64,000 nt of DNA from an uncultured Burkholderiales bacterium (lineage in GTDB: Bacteria > Pseudomonadota > Gammaproteobacteria > Burkholderiales > Burkholderiaceae_C), in contig CAIJIT010000296.1 in the NCBI GenBank assembly GCA_903820745.1, forward strand, positions 1 to 64,000, read 5' to 3'. This document shows, in pieces, positions 52,526 through 61,501 of this stretch (position 1 is its first letter; each line of letters starts with the position of its first letter). Made by a program: the position numbers and the translations under genes. The notes below the pieces were generated by a model, which saw only the letters and a program-made list of their open reading frames with translations, was not told the DNA's origin and did no database searches.

Positions 52526-52553
52526 CAGCCGTGAGGGGTTATGCAGGGCATCC
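52526..52553. repeat. 28-bp dispersed repeat, copy 2
   Basis: Matches 5644-5671 at 25 of 28 positions (starts CAGCCGTGAGGG, ends GCATCC). It lies between the convergent putA and 2OG-oxygenase genes. Possibly a REP-like extragenic element. Confidence 0.4.
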
Positions 52554-52571
52554 CTTGGGCTAAAGGAGGCT

Positions 52572-53273
52572 TCAGCTTCCCGCGTAAGCGAACAAGGCAT
52601 CGCCGCTGGGCGAGCGGATCTGTGCGTTGAACGAAACGATGATGCGGTCGCGCAAGCCGGCATAAGGCATCGCCTTGTGCGGCAGGAATGCCGGAAACAG
52701 CAGCAGTTCGCCCTCTTGCGGCGTAATGTCCAGCGTCGCATGCTGCATCCAGGCATTGCCCATGTCGTTGTAGGCGCCGCCGAGCAGCGGGAAGAGCGGG
52801 CTATAAAAGCGCGTGACGCCGTTCAGCACACCGAATTGCGCCTGCTTGGCGCGTTCGTCGGGCGGATCGATCTGCACGTAATAGACGCCCGACCAGGAGC
52901 AGTTGCCGTGGGTATGGATGTCATGAAATGCCGCGCCGTTCTGGATCTGGAACCAGACGCCAATCAGTTCCAGTTGCAAGCCATGCTTGCCAGCCGGCCA
53001 GACGCCGGCATTGGCCTGCTGCGCGGTGGTCTGCAAAGCGGCCGCGAAGAATTGCAGCAACTCCGCGAATTCAGGCAAATCCACCCTGGCCAGCAGGTCG
53101 TCGGCGCTGGCGTAGAAAGCTGCCCCTGCGTCTTGTTTCGGGTCGGTGGCCCGCAGCGCCTGGAAGACCCGCGCCAGCAGTGGATTGATTTCGTTGGCAC
53201 GCGCAAATTGGTGGCTTGCCATCGGCACCGGCCAATGCCTTTGCAGGGTTTGGGCAACCGGTTTTTCACTCAT
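52572..53273 (-). CDS. TIGR02466-type 2-oxoglutarate/Fe(II)-dependent oxygenase
   Basis: A 233-residue putative 2OG-Fe(II) oxygenase. The double-stranded beta-helix core carries metal ligands in FHDIHTHGNCSWSGVYYVQI and FPAFLPHKAMPY, with the 2OG-binding Arg in RDRIIVSFN. It is the last gene of the CO dehydrogenase operon and overlaps the cytidylyltransferase stop by 4 bp. Homologues are usually described as hydroxylases of unknown target. A coupled role in CODH maturation would be new; it could also be an unrelated passenger. Confidence 0.82.
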   Translation of the reverse strand: MSEKPVAQTLQRHWPVPMASHQFARANEINPLLARVFQALRATDPKQDAGAAFYASADDLLARVDLPEFAELLQFFAAALQTTAQQANAGVWPAGKHGLQLELIGVWFQIQNGAAFHDIHTHGNCSWSGVYYVQIDPPDERAKQAQFGVLNGVTRFYSPLFPLLGGAYNDMGNAWMQHATLDITPQEGELLLFPAFLPHKAMPYAGLRDRIIVSFNAQIRSPSGDALFAYAGS

Positions 53274-53935
53274 GCGGTGGCCGGCAGTTCGAGCTTCCAG
53301 CCAGTCCGTTCGGCCAGGCGCTGCAGGTCTTCCAGCGTGTCGAGGTCGGTGACGAAGCGCTGGTTGCTGCTGGCATGGACATGGACCAGTTCGGGCTGGT
53401 TCTCGATCAAGTGACGGCAGCCGAGATTGACGCCGCTGGCCAGGATGTCGGCCTTGGCGATGTCGTCGAGCAAGATCGGGTTGCCGCGCTGGCCGTCGAT
53501 CACCGGCACCAGCAGATGGCCGGCTGGGCGCTTCTTGAAGGCCGCGATCAACTCGGTCAGATCGGCCGCGCCGATCAGCGGCTGGTCGGCCAGCATGATG
53601 AAGACCGCGTCGAAATGCCCGCGCAGCGCCGCCAACCCGACCCGCACCGAGCTTTGCTGGCCCAGCGAATAGTCGGCGTTGTGCGCCAGCGAAACCGGGA
53701 AACTCTGCACCTGCGCTTCGACCGCGTCGCGCTGATGGCCGGTGACGACGACAACTTCATCGACCCCTGCACCGCTCAACGCGATCAACTGCCGGCTGAT
53801 CAGCGGTACGCCTTGCAGGCGGATCAATGACTTGGCCACGCCGCCCATGCGCTTGCCTTCACCGGCTGCCAGCAGCACCGCGCCGATGCGCAGGCGGGCA
53901 TAAAGACCACCGCCCTGTTTGAGCAGACAACCCAT
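53270..53935 (-). CDS. MocA/MobA-like molybdenum cofactor nucleotidyltransferase
   Basis: A 221-residue NTP transferase with the MobA/MocA P-loop AVLLAAGEGKRMGG (residues 19-32), KSLIRLQGVPLISRQL, MLADQPLIGAADLTELI and GQRGNPILLDDI. MocA-type enzymes attach CMP to molybdopterin, giving the cytosine-dinucleotide cofactor used by CO dehydrogenase. It lies 24 bp after coxE. The N-terminal 15 residues are not conserved, so the start could be internal. Confidence 0.88.
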   Translation of the reverse strand: MGCLLKQGGGLYARLRIGAVLLAAGEGKRMGGVAKSLIRLQGVPLISRQLIALSGAGVDEVVVVTGHQRDAVEAQVQSFPVSLAHNADYSLGQQSSVRVGLAALRGHFDAVFIMLADQPLIGAADLTELIAAFKKRPAGHLLVPVIDGQRGNPILLDDIAKADILASGVNLGCRHLIENQPELVHVHASSNQRFVTDLDTLEDLQRLAERTGWKLELPATA

Positions 53936-53959
53936 GTCAAATCCTCCTGAAATTAAAAT

Positions 53960-55141
53960 TCATGCAAGCAAGTCCGGCAATCGCGACAGGCTGGCCAGAT
54001 TGTGGACCGGCATGAAGCGATTGACATGAGGTGCCGCGAGCAACATCGCCGCCGACTGCGGCGCGATGACGGTCGGATGGAGCCAGCAGATGCGGGCACC
54101 GCGGGCACGGATCTGCGCCAGCACCAGCGCCAGTTCCTGAGGTTCGTCGGTATCGAATCCGTCGCTGAAGACGATGAACAGATCGCCGCGCCTCAGATCG
54201 CGCCCCAGATGCTGATGCAAAGCCTCGTGAAGGCAACTGGCAATGCGCGTGCCGCCGCCAAAACCGAAACTGACCGCGTTGACCTTGTCCTGGATCTTTT
54301 CGCTGCGGCGTTTCATCAGCGGCGTGACTTCGGCCAGCCTTGTGTGGAAAACAAAAGCGCGCGCGTTCATCACCTCGACAAAGGCACGGCTAAGCCGCAA
54401 GAAGAACTGCGCATGCATTTCCATCGAGCGGCTGACATCAACCAACACGACGACACGCGGCAGGCGGCGCTTGCGGCGTACATGGTGCAGCTTCAGCAAC
54501 TCGCCACCGGTCGACAGCGCAGCGCGCAGGCTGCGACGCAGGTGGATCGCTCCGCTCTCCCGGTGTTGCTGCCAGCGTCTGAGCAACTGGGTTCGCAAAC
54601 GCCGCTTCAGCGCTTCGACCAGCGGTTCGAAGCGCTCCATGTCGGCCGCAGTCCAGTCGCCGAAATCGCGCTCTTCCAAGGCGTCGGTGCGGCTCGCACC
54701 GCCCTGGGCGCGCGGCGGCGAGCTGTCGTTCTTGCCATCGCCTTGGCCCTCCTGCCCGGCCATGCCCTCGATCGGACGCGCCGCGCCGGGCGGCTGCTCA
54801 CCAGGCTGGTCGGCCATCTCGCTGTGCATCTGCTCGACCAACTCAGGCAGCGTGCGCGCGCGCTTTTGCGCGCCTGAACTGCGAGTCTGTCCGCGCACCT
54901 TGTGCGGGAACCAGAAAGCCTGATGCAACTGCGGGTATTTCAGCCATTGCTTCCGGCTGCCGCAGGCAATGCCTCGCCAGAGCGCTTCAATGCGTGGCCA
55001 TTGCGCCAGCGGCAAGGCCGAGGCGGCAAGAACCATCAGCTCGACCTCGGCATAGCCGAGCACCAAGCCATGCTCGCGCAGGTAATGGGCGAATTCACCG
55101 ATGCGTTCGCGCGCGTCGGTGGCGACCAGACCGGTCTTCAT
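53960..55141 (-). CDS. coxE: VWA-domain protein CoxE
   Basis: A 393-residue protein with a helical N-terminal half, a Gly/Ser/Pro-rich charged linker (about 95-165) and a C-terminal von Willebrand A domain with the metal-binding site VVVLVDVSRSMEMHAQ and LFIVFSDGFDTDEPQ. CoxE works with the AAA+ protein CoxD in building the [CuSMoO2] active site. It starts 5 bp after coxD. Confidence 0.92.
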   Translation of the reverse strand: MKTGLVATDARERIGEFAHYLREHGLVLGYAEVELMVLAASALPLAQWPRIEALWRGIACGSRKQWLKYPQLHQAFWFPHKVRGQTRSSGAQKRARTLPELVEQMHSEMADQPGEQPPGAARPIEGMAGQEGQGDGKNDSSPPRAQGGASRTDALEERDFGDWTAADMERFEPLVEALKRRLRTQLLRRWQQHRESGAIHLRRSLRAALSTGGELLKLHHVRRKRRLPRVVVLVDVSRSMEMHAQFFLRLSRAFVEVMNARAFVFHTRLAEVTPLMKRRSEKIQDKVNAVSFGFGGGTRIASCLHEALHQHLGRDLRRGDLFIVFSDGFDTDEPQELALVLAQIRARGARICWLHPTVIAPQSAAMLLAAPHVNRFMPVHNLASLSRLPDLLA

Positions 55142-55146
55142 CGGAC

Positions 55147-56082
55147 CTACTTCATCGCGCCGGCCACGCCGACATCCTGCGCGATGCGCGGCCCGTCGAT
55201 CAGTTTGCCGATGCGCTCGGCAGTCACCTGCCAGCGGTCATTGCGCGTCTTCAGCAGCGCCGCCAGCGTCGGCAGCAGTTGCTGCGGATCCTCCGGCAGC
55301 TCACCCAGCCCCAGATGGAACAGCACACGCACCCAGTCGAGCGTTTCCGCCACGCCGGGGATCTTCTGCAGATCGTCGCGGCGCAAGCGCTGCACAAAGG
55401 CGACCGCCTGCTCGACCAGCCGCGAATTGGCTTCGGGCACCAGCGTCCGCACGATCTGAATCTCGCGCGCCAGGGTCGGAAAATCAACAAAATGGAACAG
55501 GCAACGACGGCGCAGCGCATCGGATAAATCGCGGGTGCCGTTGCTGGTCAGGATCACCAGCGGCTTGCTGCGCGCAGTCAAGGTGCCGATTTCGGGCACG
55601 GTGACCTGGAACTCGGACAGCATCTCGAGCAGGAAAGCCTCGAAGGCTTCATCGGCGCGATCGATCTCGTCGATCAGCAGCACGCAGGGTTCAGGCGAGC
55701 GGATCGCCTGCAGCAAGGGCCGCTCGAGCAAGAAGGCTTCCGAAAAGAGGTTGTCGCGCAGCGCCGCGCGATCGCCCTGCCCGGCTTCGGCCAGGCGAAT
55801 CTCGAGCAATTGACGGCTGTAATTCCATTCATAGACGGCCTGGCTCAGGTCCAGCCCTTCATAGCATTGCAATCTCAGCAGCGGCCGACCGAGCGCGCGT
55901 GCGCAGGCGCCGGCAATGGCGGTCTTGCCGACTCCGGCCGCGCCTTCGAGCAGCAAGGGGCGCTCGAGCTTGAGCCCCATCCAGACCAGGCTGGCCAGGT
56001 CTTCGTCAGCGATATAACCAGCCTTGAAGAGGCGCTCGCGCAAGCCTTCTGGTGTCACCAGCGCATCATTCAGTGACATCAC
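55147..56082 (-). CDS. coxD: MoxR-type AAA+ ATPase CoxD
   Basis: A 311-residue MoxR-family ATPase: Walker A GAAGVGKT at 47-54, Walker B VLLIDEIDRADEAFEAFLLE, sensor 1 LVILTSNGTRDLSDALRRRC. CoxD is needed for sulfur and copper insertion in CO dehydrogenase in Oligotropha. It is 6 bp downstream of coxG and 5 bp upstream of coxE. Confidence 0.93.
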   Translation of the reverse strand: MMSLNDALVTPEGLRERLFKAGYIADEDLASLVWMGLKLERPLLLEGAAGVGKTAIAGACARALGRPLLRLQCYEGLDLSQAVYEWNYSRQLLEIRLAEAGQGDRAALRDNLFSEAFLLERPLLQAIRSPEPCVLLIDEIDRADEAFEAFLLEMLSEFQVTVPEIGTLTARSKPLVILTSNGTRDLSDALRRRCLFHFVDFPTLAREIQIVRTLVPEANSRLVEQAVAFVQRLRRDDLQKIPGVAETLDWVRVLFHLGLGELPEDPQQLLPTLAALLKTRNDRWQVTAERIGKLIDGPRIAQDVGVAGAMK

Positions 56083-56088
56083 AGCCCC

Positions 56089-56688
56089 TTATTTTCCGCC
56101 GAACAGCCCGCTGAAGAAATTACGAATCAGCGCCCACAAGATCGCCAGCCCGTTCAATTCCTTGGCAACCACAGGCGCAGCGGGTATCGGTGCTGACGCT
56201 GCGATTTCCCCGGCTTGAACCGCAGTTGCCGCTTGCAAAGCTGCGGCCTTTTGCGAAAAAGTGACGGCAAACTGTCCCAGGATCATGTCCGACACAGAAC
56301 TCATCATGCGGCCACCGAATTGCGCGAACTTGCCGTTGACGATCACATCAGCCTTGCCCTGCAAAATGCAATGCCCGCCCTCACCGGCGATCAGCGTCGC
56401 GGTCAACTCCATCGATGCCGAACTGCCGCCCTTGTCAGCGCCTTTACCGAGCATTTTCAGCAGGCGTGTGGTCGGGTCGATGGCCAGCAACTCGATCGTG
56501 CCGGCAAATGCGGCCACCGCCGGACCGACCTTGACCCTGACGCTGCCCTTGTAATGAGTCGGATCGATGACTTCGGTGATCTGCGCGCCTGGCATGCAGG
56601 TTGCCAGTTCGTTGACATTGGACAGAATCGCCCAAGCGGCGTCGAGCCCGGCCGCGACCGGGTATTGCTTGTCGATGGTGACTTCCAT
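56089..56688 (-). CDS. coxG: CoxG (SRPBCC-fold membrane-anchoring protein)
   Basis: A 199-residue protein: an SRPBCC/CoxG domain (residues 1-150: AAWAILSNVNELATCMPGAQ, GSVRVKVGPAVAAFAGTIEL, GGRMMSSVSDMILGQF) plus a short C-terminal hydrophobic tail (LNGLAILWALIRNFFSGLFG). CoxG is reported to attach CO dehydrogenase to the membrane and deliver electrons to quinone. It lies 62 bp after coxL. Confidence 0.92.
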   Translation of the reverse strand: MEVTIDKQYPVAAGLDAAWAILSNVNELATCMPGAQITEVIDPTHYKGSVRVKVGPAVAAFAGTIELLAIDPTTRLLKMLGKGADKGGSSASMELTATLIAGEGGHCILQGKADVIVNGKFAQFGGRMMSSVSDMILGQFAVTFSQKAAALQAATAVQAGEIAASAPIPAAPVVAKELNGLAILWALIRNFFSGLFGGK

Positions 56689-56750
56689 GGATGCTCTCTA
56701 AAAAATGAAACGGGCGCGACCGAGCGCGCCCGCTTGGTTTTGCGAATGGC

Positions 56751-59153
56751 TCAGCTTGCCAGACCTGCCTGCTTCAACTGCTGCCAGACCCGATAGGCCG
56801 AATGCGGCATATTGAAATGCGTCACGTCCAGATGCGCGAAGGCATCGACCATGGCGCTGGTGAAGGTCGGAATGCTGCCGACATGCGGCGATTCAGCCAC
56901 GCCCTTGGCACCCAGCGGATGATGCGGCGAGGGCGTGACGGTGAAGTCGGTTTCCCAGATCGGCGTTTCGACCGCTGTCGGCAGGAAGTAATCCATCAGC
57001 GAGTTGCCCTGGATATTGCCCTGCTTGTCAAAGGACAGCAACTGCCCCATCGCGACTGCAAAGCCTTCGGTCAGCCCGCCGTGGATCTGCCCTTCGATGA
57101 TCATCGGATTGATGCGGGTGCCGCAATCGTCGAGCGCATAGAAACGGCGGATCTTGGTTTCGCCCGTGCCCTTGTCGATGTCGACCACGCAAAGATAAAT
57201 CCCGAATGGGAAGGTGAAGTTCGGTGGGTCGTAGTAATGCACCGCTTCGAGTCCGGGCTCCAAGCCGGCCGGCGGCTGGTTGTAGGCCGCCCAGGCGATG
57301 TCCTTCATCGTCTTGAACTTGGCATCGTCGCCGTGAACCTTGAAACGATCGACTTCCCATTCGAGGTCGGCTTCGCTGACTTCAAGCAGATGAGCGGCAA
57401 TCTTCTTCGCCTTGGCGTGGATCTTGCGCGCCGCCATTGCGATCGCTGCACCGGCCACCGGGGTCGAACGCGAGCCATAAGTGCCCAGACCATAGGGTGC
57501 GGTATGGGTATCGCCTTCTTCGACCTGAATCACTTCGGACGGCAGTCCGAGCTCGGTGGCGATGATCTGCGCATAGGTGGTCTGGTGACCCTGACCTTGC
57601 GAGATCGTTCCCATCCTGGCGATCGCGCTGCCGGTCGGATGGACGCGGATTTCGCAGGAATCGAACATGCCGACGCCCAAAATATCGCAAATCTTGCTCG
57701 GGCCGGCGCCGACCACTTCGGTGAAACTGACCAGGCCGATGCCCATCAATGTCGGGCAGTCCGGATCGGCGCGTTTGAGCGCCTGTTCGGCACGCAGGCC
57801 CTTGTAGTCAACTGCGGCCAGCACCTTGTCGAGCGCTGGCTGGTAGTTGCCCGAGTCATAGTCGAAGCCCAGCGCCGAGCGGTAAGGGAACTGCTCGGGC
57901 TTGATGAAGTTCTTCGAGCGGATTTCGGCCTTGTCCATGCCAAGCTTTTGCGCCAGCACATCGACCATCCGTTCGATCAGATAAACCGCTTCAGTGACCC
58001 GAAACGAACAGCGATAGGCCACGCCACCCGGCGCCTTGTTGGTGTAGACACCGTCGACCTTGCAATAGGCGTTGGCGATGTCATAGCTGCCGGTGCAGAT
58101 ATGGAACATGCCGGCTGGGAACTTGGTCGGATCAGCGCAGGCGTCGAAAGCGCCATGGTCGGCGATCACATTGGCGCGCAAGCCGAGGATCTTGCCGTCG
58201 GCGGTCGCGGCCAGTTCGCCGGTCATGTGATAGTCGCGGGCAAAGCCGGTGCTCGACAAATTCTCGATCCGGTCCTCGATCCATTTGACCGGGCGGCCGA
58301 GCACGATCGACGCGACGATCGCGCAGACATAGCCGGGATAGATCGGCACCTTGTTGCCGAAACCGCCGCCGATGTCAGGCGAGATGATGCGCACCTTGGA
58401 CTCAGGAATACCCGACAGCATCGACACCACCGTGCGCACGATATGCGGGGCCTGACTGGTCAGCCAGGTCGTCAGCTCACCGCGGATCGGGTCAAACGAA
58501 GCGACCGCACCGCAAGTCTCGAGCGGGCAGGGATGGACGCGCGGGTACAGCATGTCTTGCTTGACAGTCACCGGCGCGCTGGCAAAGACGGCATCGGTGG
58601 CGTCCTTGTCGCCTGCATCCCAGCTGAAGATATGGTTGTGGTGATAGCGTTTGCCATGTGCACCCTCGGTTTTGCCGGCGAGGTCTTCGCGCAGCACCGG
58701 GGCACCTTCCTTCAGCGCTTCGAACGGGTCAACGACAGCATCGAGTTCCTCATATTCGACTTCGACCGCTTCCACCCCGTCGGCCGCAGCGTAGCGGTCG
58801 GTAGCGATCACAACGGCCACTTCCTGCATCTGGAAGTGGACCTTTTCGTCAGCCAGCACGGCTTGCACATCGCCGGCCAGCGTCGGCATCCAGTGCAGCT
58901 TCAAGGGCTTCAGGTCGGCTGCCGTCAGCACCGCGATCACGCCGGGTATCTTGAGCGCTTCTTCCTTGTTGATGCGCTTGATGCGCGCATGGGCAAGCGG
59001 CGAGCGAACGATGTCCATGAAAACCATGTCCGGCAGCTTGATGTCATCGACATAATTGCCCTTGCCCTGGATGAATCTTGCGTCTTCTTTGCGAAGGCGC
59101 GATTCGCCCATGCCCATCAGGGCTTTTTCACGCTCACTAGCTGGTGCGTTCAT
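56751..59153 (-). CDS. coxL: Form I aerobic CO dehydrogenase large subunit
   Basis: An 800-residue molybdenum hydroxylase subunit binding the Mo-Cu-MCD centre that oxidises CO to CO2. The active-site loop is AYRCSFR at residues 379-385; C382, which would carry the copper-sulfur bridge, is encoded at 58008-58010. This loop is the signature of form I (true) CODH, as opposed to AYRGAGR of form II. The Mo-domain GGGFGNK and C-terminal GAKGVAESPHVG, with the catalytic Glu, are also present. The start at 59153 follows the upstream CoxS; the longer frame begins inside coxS. Length agrees with form I CoxL (about 800-810). Confidence 0.95.
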   Translation of the reverse strand: MNAPASEREKALMGMGESRLRKEDARFIQGKGNYVDDIKLPDMVFMDIVRSPLAHARIKRINKEEALKIPGVIAVLTAADLKPLKLHWMPTLAGDVQAVLADEKVHFQMQEVAVVIATDRYAAADGVEAVEVEYEELDAVVDPFEALKEGAPVLREDLAGKTEGAHGKRYHHNHIFSWDAGDKDATDAVFASAPVTVKQDMLYPRVHPCPLETCGAVASFDPIRGELTTWLTSQAPHIVRTVVSMLSGIPESKVRIISPDIGGGFGNKVPIYPGYVCAIVASIVLGRPVKWIEDRIENLSSTGFARDYHMTGELAATADGKILGLRANVIADHGAFDACADPTKFPAGMFHICTGSYDIANAYCKVDGVYTNKAPGGVAYRCSFRVTEAVYLIERMVDVLAQKLGMDKAEIRSKNFIKPEQFPYRSALGFDYDSGNYQPALDKVLAAVDYKGLRAEQALKRADPDCPTLMGIGLVSFTEVVGAGPSKICDILGVGMFDSCEIRVHPTGSAIARMGTISQGQGHQTTYAQIIATELGLPSEVIQVEEGDTHTAPYGLGTYGSRSTPVAGAAIAMAARKIHAKAKKIAAHLLEVSEADLEWEVDRFKVHGDDAKFKTMKDIAWAAYNQPPAGLEPGLEAVHYYDPPNFTFPFGIYLCVVDIDKGTGETKIRRFYALDDCGTRINPMIIEGQIHGGLTEGFAVAMGQLLSFDKQGNIQGNSLMDYFLPTAVETPIWETDFTVTPSPHHPLGAKGVAESPHVGSIPTFTSAMVDAFAHLDVTHFNMPHSAYRVWQQLKQAGLAS

Positions 59154-59169
59154 CTGATTCTCCTTGGCT

Positions 59170-59658
59170 TCAAGCAGCAACTGGGGCTTGTTGCAGGGCC
59201 TTGGCCGCATGCAAGACAGCCTTGACGATGTTCTGGTAACCGGTGCAGCGGCATAGATTGCCCGACATGCCGACGCGTACTTCCTCTGCGCTCGGATTCG
59301 GGTTGTCCTGCAGGAACCGATACGCCCGCATCATCATGCCCGGCGTACAGAAGCCGCATTGCAAGCCATGCTCTTTGTAGAAACCTTCCTGCACTGCGTG
59401 CAGCAGTCCGGCATTGGCCAGGCCCTCGACAGTTTTGACATCGCTGCCGTCGCATTGCACCGCCAGATGAGTGCAGGACTTGACCGACTGCCCGTCAAGG
59501 TCAACAGTGCAAGCGCCGCAATGGCTGGTCTCGCAGCCGATATGGGCGCCGGTCAAGTTCATTTTTTCACGCAGAAAATGGATCAGCAGCGTGCGCGGTT
59601 CGACCGCCTCTTCGACCTGACGGCCATTCACTGTCATCGAAACTATTTTTTTGCTCAT
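59170..59658 (-). CDS. coxS: CO dehydrogenase small iron-sulfur subunit
   Basis: A 162-residue subunit with two [2Fe-2S] clusters: the plant-ferredoxin type with C42, C47, C50, C62 ([10 protein letters not shown]...SC) and the helical type with C101, C104, C136, C138 ([22 protein letters not shown]). The ATG at 59658 has GGAGA upstream; an earlier ATG at 59694 overlaps coxM. It carries electrons from the Mo site to the FAD of CoxM. Confidence 0.95.
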   Translation of the reverse strand: MSKKIVSMTVNGRQVEEAVEPRTLLIHFLREKMNLTGAHIGCETSHCGACTVDLDGQSVKSCTHLAVQCDGSDVKTVEGLANAGLLHAVQEGFYKEHGLQCGFCTPGMMMRAYRFLQDNPNPSAEEVRVGMSGNLCRCTGYQNIVKAVLHAAKALQQAPVAA

Positions 59659-59684
59659 GCCTGAAATCTCCGTTTTTTGTTCGT

Positions 59685-60548
59685 TCAATGGCAACGCGAA
59701 GCAGCGATGAGGATGGCGCGCCGCGTCATCTCGCCGGCCATCGCGGTCTTGTACTCGGCGTCACCGCGAAGGTCTTCAGCCGGATCGCAGATCGTGCGTA
59801 CCGCAGCCACCACCGCATCAAGGGTGGCCGGGGTCAACGCCTGCCCGACCAGCAGCGCTTCGGCAGCGCTGGCGCGCAAAGCCGTGGGCGCCACATTGGT
59901 CAAGCCGATGCTGGCATGGGTGACGACGCCGCCCGCCATGCGCAGCACGACAGCTGCGCCCGCAGTGGCCCAGTCGCCGGTCTTGCGCTTGAGTTTCTTG
60001 TAGCTGGAACCTGTGCCGGCGGCAAAAGGCGTCACCAGGATGGCGGTGAGCAATTCGTTCTCGGCCAGCTCGGTCATATAAGTGCCGTGGAAGAAATCGA
60101 CGGCCTGGACCTGTCGCTCGCCGTTGGGCCCCTGCAGCACAAAGGTGGCGTCAAGCGCCATCGCGATGGCCGGATGGTCATTGCCAGGGTCACCATGGGC
60201 GATGTCGCCGCCAATCGTGCCGCGGTTGCGCACCTGGGGGTCCGCGATGAGCAAGGCCGCCTCGGCCAGCAAAGGCAAATGTTCGCTCAGCAAACTGGAG
60301 GCGATCAGCTCGGTTTCGGTCGTCATCGCACCGATGCGGATCCGGCCAGCGACTTCAGAAATGCCGCGCAGCTCGGGAATACGGTTGATATCAATCAGCG
60401 CGCCGGGCTGGGCAAAGCGCAGCTTCATCATCGGCAGCAGGCTATGCCCACCAGCCAGCAGCTTGGCATCATCGCCGAGACTGGCCAGCAGCGAAATCGC
60501 TTCGCTGATCGAGCGCGGCGCGTGGTATTCGAATGAGGGTGGAATCAC
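59685..60548 (-). CDS. coxM: CO dehydrogenase medium FAD subunit
   Basis: A 287-residue FAD-binding subunit with both signature loops: [13 protein letters not shown] (32-44) and [17 protein letters not shown] (111-127), and VRNRG before the second. The start is a GTG at 60548 with AAGGAG upstream; this gives the usual family length, whereas the earlier ATG at 60644 adds 32 unrelated residues. First gene of the minus-strand cox operon. Confidence 0.94.
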   Translation of the reverse strand: MIPPSFEYHAPRSISEAISLLASLGDDAKLLAGGHSLLPMMKLRFAQPGALIDINRIPELRGISEVAGRIRIGAMTTETELIASSLLSEHLPLLAEAALLIADPQVRNRGTIGGDIAHGDPGNDHPAIAMALDATFVLQGPNGERQVQAVDFFHGTYMTELAENELLTAILVTPFAAGTGSSYKKLKRKTGDWATAGAAVVLRMAGGVVTHASIGLTNVAPTALRASAAEALLVGQALTPATLDAVVAAVRTICDPAEDLRGDAEYKTAMAGEMTRRAILIAASRCH

Positions 60549-60804
60549 TTCGTCTCCTTTTTTGTCGGCCTGAACGGCCTCTTGAACGATGGCTGGGCGC
60601 CGCTTCGGACCTGAGCTGAGAGGCTCAGGGCTCGAATGAATCAAATCATATACATCTTAAACACGGTTGTTTGATACCGCGCAAGAACAAAAAAAATTTG
60701 TTATCGTCGAAGCAACACATGTTGATATGAAGCCTCCGGCGACGCCACAGGGTTTGCCCGCGTGTCAACATACGACATCAAAAAAACAGACAGAGACAGG
60801 CGCC
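60549..60804. promoter_or_regulatory. Divergent promoter region of the CO dehydrogenase locus
   Basis: This 256-bp spacer separates coxM from the plus-strand membrane protein gene. It holds CAACA-CA-TGTTG at 60713-60724, and ATGTTGA (60719-60725) is repeated inverted as TCAACAT at 60765-60771. These are plausible operator half-sites; no cognate regulator gene is in the window. Confidence 0.4.
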
Positions 60805-61497
60805 ATGATCGTGAAACCCCAGGCCCATTGGCTGGCCAGAGGCATAGGCTCCGCGACAACGGCGCCACTGCTGCTGCTGGCCGTCGTCGGCGTGACGCTG
60901 TGGTTGCTTGAGCGCAGCACGCAGCAAGTCAAGCAGCCCGCTTTGCTGATCCTGGCAGCCCTGCTGGTTGTCGCAGCAGGTTGCGCGGCCTTGGCTTGGG
61001 TCCGCCCGGAGCGGGCCGGACTTTCACCGCCGCATGTGATGCTGTCGCTGGGTTTCGGTGGCATGCTGCTCGGACTTCTTTACGATTTTTTGCAGAATGG
61101 CCCGGACCGTCTGGGGACTTTGTGTGCCCAATCGGGCACTCTTGATTTCATCGACAGCCTGCGCCTGCACGCCGAATTCCTGCCCGGTATGCATGTCGGC
61201 ATGCTGGCCGGCGGCTTGCTGGCGATACCGAGCCTGCGCTTACTGCGGCCGCATTGCGGGCGCGTGCTGTGTTCGCTATTTGCGCAAAATCTGCTCTGTT
61301 CGGCCTGGATGCTGGTTGGCATGACGGCCGGCGCCCTGTGGCTTTCACGCTGGCAAATCGGCAACGGCGACAGCACAATCGCAGGCATGCTCGGTGGTAT
61401 GTTCTGCGGCATGACCTGGGGCATGGTCATCAGCGTGGCGCTCTACCGGGCTTATTTTTCATGGCGCGAGCGCGCCATATTGCGAATTCAAGGGTAA
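60805..61497 (+). CDS. Six-helix membrane protein divergent from the CODH operon
   Basis: A 230-residue integral membrane protein with about six helices (PLLLLAVVGVTLWLLE, LLILAALLVVAAGCAALAWV, VMLSLGFGGMLLGLLYDFLQ, GMHVGMLAGGLLAIPSLRLL, LLCSAWMLVGMTAGALWLSR, MLGGMFCGMTWGMVISVALY). The third and sixth are Gly/Met-rich, and several His and Cys residues lie between helices. I do not recognise the family. The ATG at 60805 is used; in-frame ATGs at 60727 and 60667 would add a hydrophilic tail. It is 4 bp upstream of an XdhC-family maturation gene, so a role in CODH assembly, metal handling or CO sensing is possible. Confidence 0.7.
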   Translation: MIVKPQAHWLARGIGSATTAPLLLLAVVGVTLWLLERSTQQVKQPALLILAALLVVAAGCAALAWVRPERAGLSPPHVMLSLGFGGMLLGLLYDFLQNGPDRLGTLCAQSGTLDFIDSLRLHAEFLPGMHVGMLAGGLLAIPSLRLLRPHCGRVLCSLFAQNLLCSAWMLVGMTAGALWLSRWQIGNGDSTIAGMLGGMFCGMTWGMVISVALYRAYFSWRERAILRIQG

Positions 61498-61501
61498 GTC
61501 G

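Noticed and set aside
56751-59153. CoxL as 4-hydroxybenzoyl-CoA reductase or xanthine dehydrogenase
   Set aside because: The AYRCSFR loop and the coxG/coxD/coxE neighbours are specific to form I CO dehydrogenase.
56802-59225. An 807-codon plus-strand frame opposite coxL
   Set aside because: It mirrors the codon structure of coxL, has an Arg/His-rich composition with no family motifs, and coxL is certain.
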